Below are positions 1 through 9,084 of a stretch of 64,000 bases of DNA, piece by piece (positions within the stretch are counted from its first letter, which is position 1; each line of letters begins with the position of its first letter). Location: assembly GCF_014595945.1 (NCBI RefSeq), contig NZ_JABXWU010000004.1:43512-107511 (forward strand). Reading direction: 5' to 3'. This DNA comes from Alkalibacillus aidingensis. GTDB lineage: Bacteria; Bacillota; Bacilli; Bacillales; Alkalibacillaceae. A program made the position numbers and the translations under genes. The notes beneath the pieces were generated by a model. That model was not told where the DNA came from. It searched no databases and saw only the letters and a program-made list of their open reading frames with translations.

Positions 1-417
<417 letters not shown>

Positions 418-429
418 GGAGTGGGATTG

Positions 430-1611
430 ATGAAGAAATTAATAAGCATCGCCGTCATGATGATCGTCATTATGACCGGCTGCGCACCAACCTATAACAC
501 TGAAGAGGAAGTTGTTCAGGAAACGACTGAGGAAACTGAGGAAGAACAGCGTTTTATTGTACCTTCTAATAGTCTTTCAAGCGATTTATATCAAACAATC
601 TTACCTTTTCAACCCAGTGCTGCTAGAGGAGTTATCTCACGGCAAGTAGCAAACCGAAATGACATTGATGAGTTAGAGGAAGGTTTAACAAGGTTGGCTA
701 CTCAAGTGTTTGACCCTGAAGAGTATTTATTTCAAGAGGGGCAACATTTAACTAGTAGTATGGTTGATCGATGGATTGATGAATTTAATCCTCCAAAACC
801 GACAGACATTGAGGGTGAGTTAAGAGATGCAGATGAAGAAGGCGAAGATGAAGTCGTTGAGGAGTTAGAGGAGGAGTTAGAAGAATATCAGAGCGAGAAT
901 CCAAGGGTGTTATCTCATATACTAGAGCAAAACTTTTTAATCAGGGAAGATGAAAATCGAGTGGAATTAGGAGGAGTAGCCATTGGGCTAGCCTTAAAAT
1001 CAGAGTATACATTTAGCGTAAACTATGGTCCTACACAAGAAGAAGCGATTGATGAGGATGTTATGTATGAAGAAGGTCAAGAAGTAGCTAATTCCCTCTT
1101 AGAAAAATTAAGAAATATTGAAGATTTACAAGACGTGCCGATATTAATAGCTTTATATCGGGAAAATGACCGGAATGCTATTATTCCTGGGAATTATGTG
1201 GCAATGACTGTGTCTGAGCCGAATGATATGCTCATTGATAGTTGGGAATCCATTAATGAGGAATATGTTTTATTTCCATCCAACTATGCCGAAGAAACAT
1301 ACTACGAAGATACAGAGATGATGACACAGTTCAGACGAGATGTTGCTGAGTACTTCCCAAATTATATTGGAGTCATTGGTCAGGGCTTTTATGAGGATGA
1401 GGAACTTCGTGAGCTCTCAATAAATATCCAAATAGAGTTTCAAGGTAAACAAGAAATTATCGGTTTTACCCAACACGTCTCAGGGTTAATGATGGAACAC
1501 TTTCCTCCCTTCTTTGATTTAGAAGTAACCGTAGAATCGCCATCTCAACAAGAAAGCCTATTGTTTAGAAAATCTGGGGAAGAAGAAATTACTCATCATA
1601 TTTATCAGTAA
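430..1611 (+). CDS. camS: CamS family sex-pheromone-precursor lipoprotein
   Basis: A 393-residue lipoprotein with a type II signal peptide: MKK, a hydrophobic run, then the lipobox VIMTGC with Cys18 as the predicted lipidated residue. I chose the ATG at 430 rather than a GTG at 421, because AGGGAGTG just upstream spaces properly to 430. The mature protein is very acidic (glutamate-rich after the lipobox and again around residues 140-165). CamS homologues follow ligA in Firmicutes; the staphylococcal signal peptide is processed to a conjugation-related pheromone, but the role of the mature domain is unknown. Family assignment rests on synteny, length and the later motif region around NYIGVIGQGFY. 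Confidence 0.85.
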   Translation: MKKLISIAVMMIVIMTGCAPTYNTEEEVVQETTEETEEEQRFIVPSNSLSSDLYQTILPFQPSAARGVISRQVANRNDIDELEEGLTRLATQVFDPEEYLFQEGQHLTSSMVDRWIDEFNPPKPTDIEGELRDADEEGEDEVVEELEEELEEYQSENPRVLSHILEQNFLIREDENRVELGGVAIGLALKSEYTFSVNYGPTQEEAIDEDVMYEEGQEVANSLLEKLRNIEDLQDVPILIALYRENDRNAIIPGNYVAMTVSEPNDMLIDSWESINEEYVLFPSNYAEETYYEDTEMMTQFRRDVAEYFPNYIGVIGQGFYEDEELRELSINIQIEFQGKQEIIGFTQHVSGLMMEHFPPFFDLEVTVESPSQQESLLFRKSGEEEITHHIYQ

Positions 1612-1616
1612 GTATT

Positions 1617-1651
1617 AAGCGTTCTCCTATCATTCAGGAGTGCGCTTTTTG
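1617..1651 (+). terminator. Rho-independent terminator after camS
   Basis: AGCG-n-CTCCT pairs with AGGAG-n-GCGCT across a short loop and runs directly into TTTTTG. It ends the ligA-camS transcription unit. Confidence 0.75.
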
Positions 1652-1694
1652 ATATTGTGATCAACCATTTCTCAGAATTGAATGAGATTTATAT

Positions 1695-1723
1695 TTGATA
1701 AGGTCGTCATGTTCGTTTAAAAT
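1695..1723 (+). promoter_or_regulatory. Candidate SigA promoter of pruA/rocA
   Basis: TTGATA at 1695 and TAAAAT at 1718 are separated by exactly 17 bases, close to the vegetative consensus. The predicted start of transcription lies near 1730, about 50 bases ahead of the coding start. Confidence 0.5.
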
Positions 1724-1729
1724 ATAAAA

Positions 1730-1743
1730 TGGAAGCGCTATAG
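1730..1743 (+). promoter_or_regulatory. Partial cre-like (CcpA) site at the pruA/rocA transcription start
   Basis: TGGAAGCGCTATAG keeps the AAGCGCT core of the catabolite-responsive element but deviates in the outer positions. It sits at the predicted +1, a position that would suit CcpA roadblock repression of proline/arginine catabolism. The match is partial and this is only a candidate. Confidence 0.3.
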
Positions 1744-1778
1744 TAGCGTTAAAATCGTATTAGAGGAGGCTTTTATTC

Positions 1779-3326
1779 ATGGTACAACCGTATCGTCATG
1801 AACCATTTACGGATTTTTCAATTGAGGAAAATGCCAAAGACCTAGAAGCAGCACTTCGCCAGGTGGAAAAAGAACTTGGTCAAGAATATCCACTTATTAT
1901 TGGTGGGGAGAGAATTTACACAGATAAAAAGATCACTTCAATTAATCCAGCCAAGAAAGATGAAGTGGTTGGTTATGTATCAAAAGCTGATCAAGAGCTA
2001 GCTGAAAAAGCAATGCAAGTAGCTGATGAGACTTTTGAATGGTGGAGAAAGTCAACTCCTGAAATGCGAGCAGACATTCTTTTCCGTGCAGCGGCTATCG
2101 TACGTCGTCGTAAACATGAATTTAATGCATGGATCATAAAAGAAGGCGGTAAGCCATGGAAAGAAGCAGACGCAGATATTGCAGAAGGTATTGACTTCTT
2201 AGAATATTATGGTCGTCAAATGCTAGAGATTGCAGAAGGCAAAGAGATTAATAGCCGTCCGGTTGAAAATAACCGTTTCACTTATATCCCATTAGGTGTA
2301 GGTTTAGTTGTTTCTCCTTGGAACTTCTTATTTGCCATTATGTGTGGTACTGCTGTATCGCCAATGGTGACTGGTAACACGGTTCTTCTAAAACCAGCTT
2401 CAGCAACTCCAGTTATTGCATATAAACTTATGGAAGTGCTTGAAGAAGCAGGTATGCCAGCAGGTGTTATTAACTACATACCTGGTAGTGGTGGTGAAAT
2501 TGGTGACTACTTAGTAGAACACCCAAGAACACGTTTTGTTAGCTTCACAGGCTCACGTGAAGTCGGTACGAATATTTATGAAAAAGCGGCAAAAATTCAA
2601 GATGGCCAAAAGTGGCTTAAGCGCGTTGTTGCAGAAATGGGTGGTAAAGACACCATTGTAGTTGATAACGAGGCTGACTTAGAGTTAGCAGCTGAATCAA
2701 TTGTACAATCAGCATTTGGATTCCAAGGCCAGAAATGTTCTGCATGTTCTCGTGCCGTTATCCATGAAGATGTGTATGATCAGGTTCTTGAGCGTGCGGT
2801 TGAACTTACGAAAGAGCTTGATATTGGTAACACTTCAGAGAAGAACTATTATAACGGACCAGTTGTTGACCAAGGTGCTTATGACAAGATCATGGGCTAT
2901 ATCGAGACTGGTAAAAAAGAAGGTAAGCTAATGGTTGGTGGTGAAGGAGACGATTCTGAAGGCTACTTCATTAAACCAACAATCTTTGCTGATTTAGATC
3001 CTGAAGCAACTATTATGCAAGAAGAAATCTTCGGCCCAGTTGTGGCGTTCACAAAAGCGAAGAACTTTGATGAAGCAATTGATATTGCTAATAACACCGA
3101 CTATGGTTTAACAGGTGCTGTTATTTCTAATAACCGTAACCATTTAGAAATTGCTCGTGAAGACTTCCACGTTGGTAACCTATACTTTAACCGTGGTTGT
3201 ACAGCAGCAATCGTTGGCTATCATCCATTTGGTGGCTTCAACATGTCAGGAACAGACTCCAAAGCAGGTGGCCCAGACTACCTATACAACTTCCTACAAG
3301 GTAAAACAGTTTCTGAAATGCTATAA
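1779..3326 (+). CDS. rocA/pruA: L-glutamate gamma-semialdehyde dehydrogenase (1-pyrroline-5-carboxylate dehydrogenase)
   Basis: This 515-residue cytosolic aldehyde dehydrogenase oxidises glutamate gamma-semialdehyde to glutamate with NAD, the last step of proline and arginine catabolism. The length equals that of Bacillus RocA. The general-base region VAEMGGKD (Glu286) and the catalytic cysteine motif [12 protein letters not shown] (Cys320) are intact, as is the cofactor region SFTGSREVG. It stands alone between two terminators. No proline dehydrogenase is adjacent. The start ATG has GGAGG about 10 bases upstream. Confidence 0.95.
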   Translation: MVQPYRHEPFTDFSIEENAKDLEAALRQVEKELGQEYPLIIGGERIYTDKKITSINPAKKDEVVGYVSKADQELAEKAMQVADETFEWWRKSTPEMRADILFRAAAIVRRRKHEFNAWIIKEGGKPWKEADADIAEGIDFLEYYGRQMLEIAEGKEINSRPVENNRFTYIPLGVGLVVSPWNFLFAIMCGTAVSPMVTGNTVLLKPASATPVIAYKLMEVLEEAGMPAGVINYIPGSGGEIGDYLVEHPRTRFVSFTGSREVGTNIYEKAAKIQDGQKWLKRVVAEMGGKDTIVVDNEADLELAAESIVQSAFGFQGQKCSACSRAVIHEDVYDQVLERAVELTKELDIGNTSEKNYYNGPVVDQGAYDKIMGYIETGKKEGKLMVGGEGDDSEGYFIKPTIFADLDPEATIMQEEIFGPVVAFTKAKNFDEAIDIANNTDYGLTGAVISNNRNHLEIAREDFHVGNLYFNRGCTAAIVGYHPFGGFNMSGTDSKAGGPDYLYNFLQGKTVSEML

Positions 3327-3336
3327 ATTGAATTAT

Positions 3337-3369
3337 AAAACCTCCGGGCTATTGGCTCGGAGGTTTTTT
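3337..3369 (+). terminator. Rho-independent terminator after pruA/rocA
   Basis: A strong ACCTCCG / CGGAGGT stem with GGC/GCT extension is followed by TTTTTT, 10 bases past the stop codon. Confidence 0.9.
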
Positions 3370-3420
3370 AAAAAGGTAAGAATTGAATCACCAAACGGCT
3401 GAACAAAATGGATCTAGCTA

Positions 3421-3890
3421 ACTAAACCCGGTCGTCGCGGGGGCGAACCGTCAATTAGAGTTGTTCTCATTAACGAAATCCACTCGTCGTGGGGGTGAAC
3501 TGTCAATTAGGGTTGTTCTAATTAACGGAAACGCCTCATCACGAGGGTGAATTGTGAATTAGGGTTGTTCTAATTAACGGAAACGCCTCATCACGAGGGT
3601 GAATTGTGAATTAGGGTTGTTCTAATTAACGGAAACGCCTCATCACGAGGGTGAACCGTCAATTAGAGTTGTTCTAATTAACGGAAACGCCTCGTCACGA
3701 GGGTGAACCGTCAATTAGGGTTGTTCTAATTAACGGAAACGCCTCATCACGAGGGTGAACTGTCAATTAGAGTTGTTCTAATTAACGGAAACGCCTCATC
3801 ACGAGGGTGAACCGTCAATTAGAGTTGCTCTAATTAACGAAATCCCACTCGTCGCGAGTGAACCGTCAATTAGCCACGTTCTAATTAACA
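3421..3890. repeat. 52-bp tandem repeat array, about nine copies
   Basis: Copies recur with an exact 52-base step (the C of AACGG falls at 3474, 3526, 3578, 3630, 3682, 3734, 3786, 3838) and a final 51-base step to 3889. Each unit holds two small dyads: AATTAG-n7-CTAATT, and a CCTC...GAGG palindrome. Inner copies are nearly identical; the outermost are diverged. The period is not a multiple of three and there is no convincing gene inside. It lies between the pruA/rocA terminator and the convergent SLAP gene. Confidence 0.95.
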
Positions 3891-4162
3891 AAATCCCTCT
3901 CACCATGATCCGAAATCGTCCAATACAATCGCAATCAAATTTGTTATCCCCGTCTCTCCCATCTATTCCAACAAAAAAGTTGAATTGCGTCCAGCAATTC
4001 AGCCTCCTTCTTTGATGTTTTACAAAACCGTTTAGTGTTTTAGTAATTGGCTGTACCACGTATTTACTAGCTTTGTTTTCGGCATCTGAGTTATAATTTG
4101 TGTTGGTATTAACATCATAAGTGAAAAGAGTACCGGCTTATAAAAAGAGCAATTAATCGGCT
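3891..4162. other. Intergenic stretch between the repeat array and the SLAP gene
   Basis: I see no supported gene. The only clear structure is the minus-strand terminator hairpin at 3972-4004. A minus-strand open frame crosses this stretch and the array but has no ribosome binding site and no recognisable similarity. Confidence 0.5.
3972..4004 (-). terminator. Minus-strand terminator, probably for the SLAP-domain gene
   Basis: On the minus strand TGAATTGC-n5-GCAATTCA is followed by ACTTTTTTG. It lies about 160 bases downstream of the SLAP-domain gene stop. Confidence 0.65.
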
Positions 4163-4513
4163 TTACTCGACGATTTTTAGCTGGCCCAATTTTTCTGGCA
4201 TAGGGTGTTCAGGGAAAATAAACGTCCAGGGCATGCTTGTCTGTGGATCAATAGATATTGGTAATGTGAACAATGCCTCAACACGATTATCATATTGAAC
4301 TTTCGTGTTGTTAAAGCTTAACGATTGATTAGTTGAGTTATGAATTAATGTTGTCACTAATAATTCTCCTTTATGATTAACTGCTTGCCAGAGTGGGGTG
4401 AGACGGACTTGATGATTGGGTATGTTGATTTTATTAAATGTACTCTCGATTTTTTGACGGTCTTGCTCCGAAATCGTTTGCTCCCATTTCGATTCAAAAA
4501 CAAGTTTTTGCAT
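4163..4513 (-). CDS. SLAP domain-containing protein
   Basis: A 116-residue soluble protein whose pattern (KWEQTISEQDRQ near the N terminus, then PLWQAVNHKGELLVTTLIHN and PWTFIFPE toward the C terminus) matches the SLAP domain found in Firmicute proteins, including some tied to accessory Sec / S-layer assembly. There is no signal peptide. The start at 4513 is chosen because GAGGTGATT precedes it; a longer frame to 4564 lacks a ribosome binding site. It is transcribed away from the DUF2269 gene. Its function is not established; the domain call is fairly confident. Confidence 0.75.
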   Translation of the reverse strand: MQKLVFESKWEQTISEQDRQKIESTFNKINIPNHQVRLTPLWQAVNHKGELLVTTLIHNSTNQSLSFNNTKVQYDNRVEALFTLPISIDPQTSMPWTFIFPEHPMPEKLGQLKIVE

Positions 4514-4613
4514 GGTAATCACCTCATTATCTTTAATTGTACGAGTTCGTGCCAAAAATGTCACAGCTTGCGATTTAAAATCACGTTATAATGACATAAA
4601 AGGTGGGATTAAG

Positions 4614-5066
4614 ATGACGCTATATTCATGGTTAGTCGTTGTTCATATATTCTCTGCAATAATCGGGATGGGACCCGGATTCATTTTAACGCGTGTGACG
4701 AAATCAGCTAAAACAATGGAAGAGCTACGTCATGGATTTGAGATTAAAAGACAATTACATATATTTGTCATGGTTGGAGGAACCCTCTTACTCATAACAG
4801 GTCTTTGGATGGGCTTTATTAATCCTAGCTTGTTTAATCAAGGCTGGTATCTAATCAGTCTAATCCTGTTTGTCTTAGCATTAGGTATGGGGCCAACCTT
4901 CTTAAAATGGAGTTCTAATCCAATCAAAGAACTACTAAAGACGTATGAGGGCGAGGTCATTCCCAACTCCTATTACCCAATGGCTCAAAAACTATATCGT
5001 GTAGAGTATTTTGAGAATACGATTTTTATTATTATTATTGCCCTAATGATTATTAAACCGTTTTAG
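4614..5066 (+). CDS. DUF2269 family integral membrane protein
   Basis: A 150-residue protein with four hydrophobic segments: SWLVVVHIFSAIIGMGPGF, a central IFVMVGGTLLLITGLWMG, LISLILFVLALGMGPTFL and a C-terminal TIFIIIIALMIIKPF. The conserved His/Gly-Pro pattern in the first helix is typical of DUF2269. Start ATG 4614 follows AGGTGGGATTAAG. A TATAAT element lies about 25 bases upstream. The next gene begins 15 bases after its stop, suggesting a two-gene unit. The biochemical role is unknown. Confidence 0.75.
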   Translation: MTLYSWLVVVHIFSAIIGMGPGFILTRVTKSAKTMEELRHGFEIKRQLHIFVMVGGTLLLITGLWMGFINPSLFNQGWYLISLILFVLALGMGPTFLKWSSNPIKELLKTYEGEVIPNSYYPMAQKLYRVEYFENTIFIIIIALMIIKPF

Positions 5067-5081
5067 AAAGTGGTGAAAGAG

Positions 5082-6194
5082 ATGACATATATTATTATAG
5101 GTGGAGGAATCCTAGGTGCCTCAACCGCATATCACTTAGCAAAAAGGAACGAAAAAGTGACTATAATCGATCGCTTTGATGAAGGACAAGCAACCGAGGC
5201 AGCAGCAGGTATTGTTTGTCCATGGCTATCACAACGACGGAATAAAGATTGGTACCAGCTAGTCAAACATGGTGCTCGCTATTATCCTGATTTAGTAGAA
5301 CAGCTTGAAGCAGACGGAGAAACGGAAACAGGGTATCGAAAAGTGGGTACGATCAGTTTGAATACCGATTTAAGTAAATTAGAAAAAATGGTGGAAAGAG
5401 TTAAGAAAAGACGTGAAGATGCACCGGAAATAGGTGAAATAAAACTACTTAACCCTGAGGAAACCAAATCAATGTTTCCACCGCTATCTGAAGAATATCA
5501 TTCCGTTTATGTGAGTGGTGGTGCTAGAGTAGATGGTCGCGCCATTCGTGATGCGATGATCCGAGCGTCACAAAAGCATGGGGCAACCTTTATTAAAGGC
5601 AGTGCTGAACTAGTCAAAAAAGATAAACGAGTAATTGGTGTTCAAGTAGATGGGCAGTTTTTACAAGCTGATCAAGTAATTGACACAGCTGGAGCCTGGT
5701 CAAAACAACTACAAGAACCAATAGGTATTGACTATGATGTGTCAAACCAACGCGCTCAAATCATTCATTTAGATATGCAGGGTGAAAATACAGATGACTG
5801 GCCTGTGGTGATGCCACCTAATAATTCGTACTTGTTATCCTTCTCAGGTGGAAAGGTGGTTGTCGGAGCAACTCGAACTGACCCTGCTGAATTTGATTCC
5901 CGACCAACAGCAGGTGGAGTAAGTGAGATCTTAGGGAAGGCTATAGTAGTGGCTCCGGGGTTAGAGGATGCCACATTTCAAGAAGTTCGTGTGGGCTTCA
6001 GACCCTATACACCAGGGTTCCTGCCAATTATCGGACCGATGCCCGGTTATAAAGGTCTCTTAGTTTCAAATGGATTAGGTGCAACAGGACTAACAGCGGG
6101 GCCATATTTAGGAACAGTTTTAGCCGACCTCGCGACGGGTCAAGATATCGATCTTGATTTAAGTGCATATGATGTTAGTTTAGCCGTTAAATAA
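5082..6194 (+). CDS. FAD-dependent oxidoreductase, glycine/D-amino-acid oxidase (DadA/ThiO) superfamily
   Basis: A 370-residue flavoprotein. The Rossmann dinucleotide-binding motif IIIGGGILGAS opens the protein, with the acidic end of beta-2 in TIIDR; the C-terminal FAD-contact region GATGLTAGP is present. These define the DAO fold that oxidises amino or imino groups. The exact substrate cannot be read from sequence: D-amino acids, glycine or sarcosine are all possible. ATG 5082 is preferred over the upstream GTG at 5070 because the FAD motif begins within a few residues. It is probably cotranscribed with the DUF2269 gene. It is unlinked to the thiamine operon, which uses ThiH. Confidence 0.8.
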   Translation: MTYIIIGGGILGASTAYHLAKRNEKVTIIDRFDEGQATEAAAGIVCPWLSQRRNKDWYQLVKHGARYYPDLVEQLEADGETETGYRKVGTISLNTDLSKLEKMVERVKKRREDAPEIGEIKLLNPEETKSMFPPLSEEYHSVYVSGGARVDGRAIRDAMIRASQKHGATFIKGSAELVKKDKRVIGVQVDGQFLQADQVIDTAGAWSKQLQEPIGIDYDVSNQRAQIIHLDMQGENTDDWPVVMPPNNSYLLSFSGGKVVVGATRTDPAEFDSRPTAGGVSEILGKAIVVAPGLEDATFQEVRVGFRPYTPGFLPIIGPMPGYKGLLVSNGLGATGLTAGPYLGTVLADLATGQDIDLDLSAYDVSLAVK

Positions 6195-6206
6195 TCAGCA
6201 ATCGCT

Positions 6207-6622
6207 ATGTCTACGCCTGGAGCCAGCTTGTAAGTGGTGTGCGTGGTCAAAGAGACGAGCCCTCTACGCCCGGAACTGGCTTGTAAGTGGTGTGCGCGGT
6301 CAAAGAGACGAGTCCTCTACGCCCGGAGCCGGCTTGAAAGTGGTGTGCGCGGTCAAAGAGGTGGGTCCTCTACACCCGGAGCTGGCTTGTAAGTGGTGTG
6401 CGCGGTCAAAGAGACGAGCTATCTACGCCCGAAGCTGGCTTGTAAGTGGTGTGCGTGGTCAAAGAGACGAGCTCTCTACGCCCGGAACTGGCTTGTAAGT
6501 GGTGTGTCCGGTCAAAGAGACGAGCCCTCTACGCCCAGAACTGGCTTGTAAGTGGTGTGTCCGGTCAAAGAGACGAGCTCTCTACGCCCGAAGCTGGTAT
6601 AAAGGAGCACACCCGGTCAAAG
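6207..6622. repeat. 53-bp tandem repeat array, about eight copies
   Basis: The motif GTCAAAGAG recurs at 6246, 6299, 6352, 6405, 6458, 6511 and 6564 (exact 53-base steps) and finally near 6616. Units carry the core GGCTTGTAAGTGGTGTG, CTCTACGCCCGGA and AGACGAG. Open frames through the array are by-products of the repeat and change frame each unit. It fills the gap between the oxidoreductase gene and a convergent gene. Confidence 0.95.
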
Positions 6623-6690
6623 AGAGACAGTCTCTTTTCCTAGATTAAGCACTTAACTATGCAATTCGGGAAAAGACCCCCTTCCCAATA

Positions 6691-6729
6691 CAAAAAAATG
6701 AATCCACCTATCCCAAAGGTAGGTGGATT
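6691..6729 (-). terminator. Terminator of the Dph6-like gene
   Basis: AATCCACCTA and TAGGTGGATT form a 10-bp stem. Read on the minus strand it is followed by CATTTTTTTG, so it terminates the minus-strand gene; in the plus direction the tail is weak. Confidence 0.8.
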
Positions 6730-6768
6730 ATATTATCTTAATGCAACAAGCACCCCAGAGACTTCCAA

Positions 6769-7440
6769 TTATTCCTTAACTCTCACCACATCTTGATACT
6801 TGTAAAACTCTTCTTCGACGACTTTTGTACCGAATTTCACGGGTAAACGTTTGTTGAAAAGAGGCCCATTCACAACAAATGTATGAAATTCTCCATTTTC
6901 CCCACATGGATCCACTTCTTCTGGTAATTTTTTATACATATTGTGATCTAGATTAGCTCCCAAAAACTCATCAGGAACTCGTTTTGGGTCAATGGTTGTG
7001 ATCAAAGTTTCGTAACCCAACTCAATAAACTCATGGATTAACTCATGGGTTGGTTCATTCCACAACGGAAAAATAGCCTCTAAATTAATTCCTTCTAACT
7101 GTTTTTCACGAAATTCTCGAACATCTAATAAATTAATATCACCAAAGACAATATGCGAAATACCGTCTTGCTCAATTTCTCTAAATGCATCACTCATCAA
7201 CCGTTCATACTCTTCATTAGTAGTAATTTTAGGAAGATAGACCTTCTGCAATGGAATACCTATGTACTCTGCTTGTAGTTCAAGGAGTTCTTCTCGAATC
7301 CCATGAATACTTGATCTTTGAAAATTTTCGTTCACAGTTGTCAAAATTCGAACGACTTCAACATCGTCTTGTTCTATCATTCTATGTAACGCTAACATAG
7401 AATCTTTACCACCACTATGTGAGACAACGACTTTTTTCAT
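6769..7440 (-). CDS. Dph6/diphthine-ammonia-ligase-like ATP pyrophosphatase
   Basis: A 223-residue protein opening with a PP-loop, VVVSHSGGKDS, which activates a carbonyl by adenylation. The later block IVFGDINLLDVREFREKQLE and the C-terminal DPCGENGEFHTFV match the Dph6/MJ0570 family. Diphthamide is absent from bacteria, so bacterial members act on another, unidentified substrate. The start at 7440 is selected because AAAGGGTGA lies 7 bases upstream; an extended frame to 7488 has no ribosome binding site. It is single-gene between its own terminator and a divergent small gene. Confidence 0.8.
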   Translation of the reverse strand: MKKVVVSHSGGKDSMLALHRMIEQDDVEVVRILTTVNENFQRSSIHGIREELLELQAEYIGIPLQKVYLPKITTNEEYERLMSDAFREIEQDGISHIVFGDINLLDVREFREKQLEGINLEAIFPLWNEPTHELIHEFIELGYETLITTIDPKRVPDEFLGANLDHNMYKKLPEEVDPCGENGEFHTFVVNGPLFNKRLPVKFGTKVVEEEFYKYQDVVRVKE

Positions 7441-7607
7441 ATTTAGGTCACCCTTTGAATAATAATTCATAATTTTATCATAAATCATATAGGAAGAAAA
7501 TAAAATATCATCACCACAGATAATCTCTTGTCTGTTTTCAAAGATTTATGTAGAAGTGTAGAGACATAAGTTGTAAAGGTTATATTTTGGGGGAAGGAGG
7601 ATGTATG

Positions 7608-7940
7608 ATGGATTTTTGGTCAGTCCTCATCGTTGTCTGTTTAGCAGTTATTGTTAGTTTATCCGTTAGAGAGCATATGAAATGGAAATCTTTTTATGAA
7701 TCAGCTGGTCATAAACCAAAGGATGTAACCATTCGCTATTTATTTTTAAGATCTAATGGTGTTCGTTGTCGATTGAAAAGTATTAATCATCGAATAGGCT
7801 TAGGTGTAAGTGGAGGATCAGATTTAGACACAACCGTTAAATTACTCGTTCATAAACACGATCTTCATAAAGCACATGATGCTATGACAGAATTTAATAA
7901 AGAAGAAGCACGCCCCTATTATATTAATTTAATCAAGTGA
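7608..7940 (+). CDS. Small membrane-anchored protein, paralogue of the one at 10948
   Basis: About 110 residues: one N-terminal membrane helix (WSVLIVVCLAVIVSLSV), then a soluble domain with the block GVRCRLK...DTTVKLLVHKHDLHKAHD. The same block recurs in the protein at 10948-11247 (GIRCRLQ...DTTVRLLVHKEDYNQAE), so the two are paralogues. The C-terminal pattern recalls small DUF2007-type domains, but I cannot assign it firmly. AAGGAGG ends at 7600, giving 7-base spacing to ATG 7608; ATG 7605 is also possible. A terminator follows. Confidence 0.7.
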   Translation: MDFWSVLIVVCLAVIVSLSVREHMKWKSFYESAGHKPKDVTIRYLFLRSNGVRCRLKSINHRIGLGVSGGSDLDTTVKLLVHKHDLHKAHDAMTEFNKEEARPYYINLIK

Positions 7941-7967
7941 ATTAAAAAGACTTGCTTCTTACTGGGT

Positions 7968-7998
7968 GCCCCCTCTTAATCGGTGGGCTCTTTTTTTG
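7968..7998 (+). terminator. Terminator after the small membrane protein
   Basis: GCCCCC pairs with GGTGGGC (one bulge) and is followed by TCTTTTTTT. Confidence 0.6.
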
Positions 7999-8073
7999 GT
8001 CAAATGTGCTAAAATATGTAGGAAGATTTGTAGTATTTTGATAAATAGATGAACACAGTAAAGGGTGGTCATA

Positions 8074-9012
8074 ATGTTACTGAAAAAAAGTTGGAGTTTA
8101 GGGATCGCACTTATCTTAATATTTATAGTAACAGGATGTGAAGAGGAAGCTATAAGTCTTGAAAATGTAGAAATTCCGGAGAAAAGTGAAGGGTTTTTTT
8201 GGGAAGCAGAGCATAATAATAAAACCATTTATTTCTTAGGGACTGTGCACATTGGAAGCGAAGATATGTATCCTATGCGCGATGAAATTGAAGAAGCTAT
8301 GGCTGAAACAGAGCTGTTGTTAAGTGAGTACGATGAATCTAATGAAACCATTCAAAATGAATATGAAGACATTAGAATGGAGTACACGTATTTGCCTAGT
8401 GGTGAGCAATTATCAGATTACTTGTCTGATGATCATATGGATTTGGTTAGAAATATAGAGGAAGAATTAAATATTCCTTACTATATATTAAATTCATTTA
8501 AACCTTGGAGAGTTCAATCACTCTATGAATCTATGATCCTTTCAAATTATGACTACTCATATGAACAAGGGGTCGAGGCGTATTTGTATAGTCAAGTTCT
8601 AGAACATGCTGAAGGTATGGCGTTGGAAGACTTGGAAACGAATATACAATCGGTGCGCGATCGGGATCTGGACTATCAGCTCTATTTACTCGAAGAGGTA
8701 TTGGAAGCTTCAGAGGAAGAAGTTGAAGAGGAAATAGAGAGTACAGTCGTTGCTTGGCGTACAGGTAAAGAATCGTTGGTTGATCTTTCAAGGGCCGTTG
8801 GTGACGAGGAACAAATACCAGAAATCAAAGAAACGCATATTGAGGAATTGTTATTTAATCGTGATCGACAAATGGCGGAAAAGATAGACGAAGTCGTTCA
8901 TAGTCACGAGGCTGAAACGATCATGATCGCTGCTGGCTATGCCCATTTCTTCGGTCCTGATAATATGATCGTATTATTAGAAGACGAAGGATATGAGATT
9001 GAAAGGAAGTAG
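8074..9012 (+). CDS. TraB/GumN (PrgY-like) family lipoprotein
   Basis: A 312-residue lipoprotein with lipobox VTGC (Cys22). After it comes the TraB/GumN signature GTVHIGS (residues 56-62) and, near the end, the second motif AAGYAHFFGPDN. TraB family proteins are thought to be metal-dependent hydrolases; the enterococcal founder TraB/PrgY limits endogenous peptide-pheromone activity. Here the protein should be exposed on the outer face of the membrane. Start ATG 8074 follows AAAGGGTGGTC. It ends convergent to a PlcR-like peptide-sensing regulator, so a role in peptide-signal turnover is conceivable, but that is inference from location only. Confidence 0.75.
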   Translation: MLLKKSWSLGIALILIFIVTGCEEEAISLENVEIPEKSEGFFWEAEHNNKTIYFLGTVHIGSEDMYPMRDEIEEAMAETELLLSEYDESNETIQNEYEDIRMEYTYLPSGEQLSDYLSDDHMDLVRNIEEELNIPYYILNSFKPWRVQSLYESMILSNYDYSYEQGVEAYLYSQVLEHAEGMALEDLETNIQSVRDRDLDYQLYLLEEVLEASEEEVEEEIESTVVAWRTGKESLVDLSRAVGDEEQIPEIKETHIEELLFNRDRQMAEKIDEVVHSHEAETIMIAAGYAHFFGPDNMIVLLEDEGYEIERK

Positions 9013-9021
9013 CATACATAA

Positions 9022-9058
9022 AGAACCTTCCATTCCAAATTTGAGATGGAAGGTTTTA
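9022..9058. terminator. Bidirectional terminator between TraB-like and PlcR-like genes
   Basis: AACCTTCCAT and ATGGAAGGTT form a 10-bp stem with T-rich flanks, between two convergent genes. Confidence 0.8.
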
Positions 9059-9084
9059 CTTAATTAAAATAGCTAAGCGTAAGG

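Noticed and set aside
3421..3890. Possible CRISPR array
   Set aside because: The whole 52-bp unit repeats; there are no variable spacers and no cas genes nearby.
3799..4059. 86-residue minus-strand frame over the end of the 52-bp array
   Set aside because: It is partly repeat-derived, has no ribosome binding site and crosses a terminator hairpin.
5082..6194. Calling the DAO-family flavoprotein ThiO
   Set aside because: It is far from the thiamine operon, which has ThiH, and it has no TPP riboswitch; sequence alone cannot tell glycine oxidase from other members.
6292..6643. Open frames encoding repetitive Cys/Trp/Arg-rich peptides
   Set aside because: They arise from reading through the 53-bp array; the period is not a multiple of three, so the reading frame shifts each unit and no ribosome binding site supports them.
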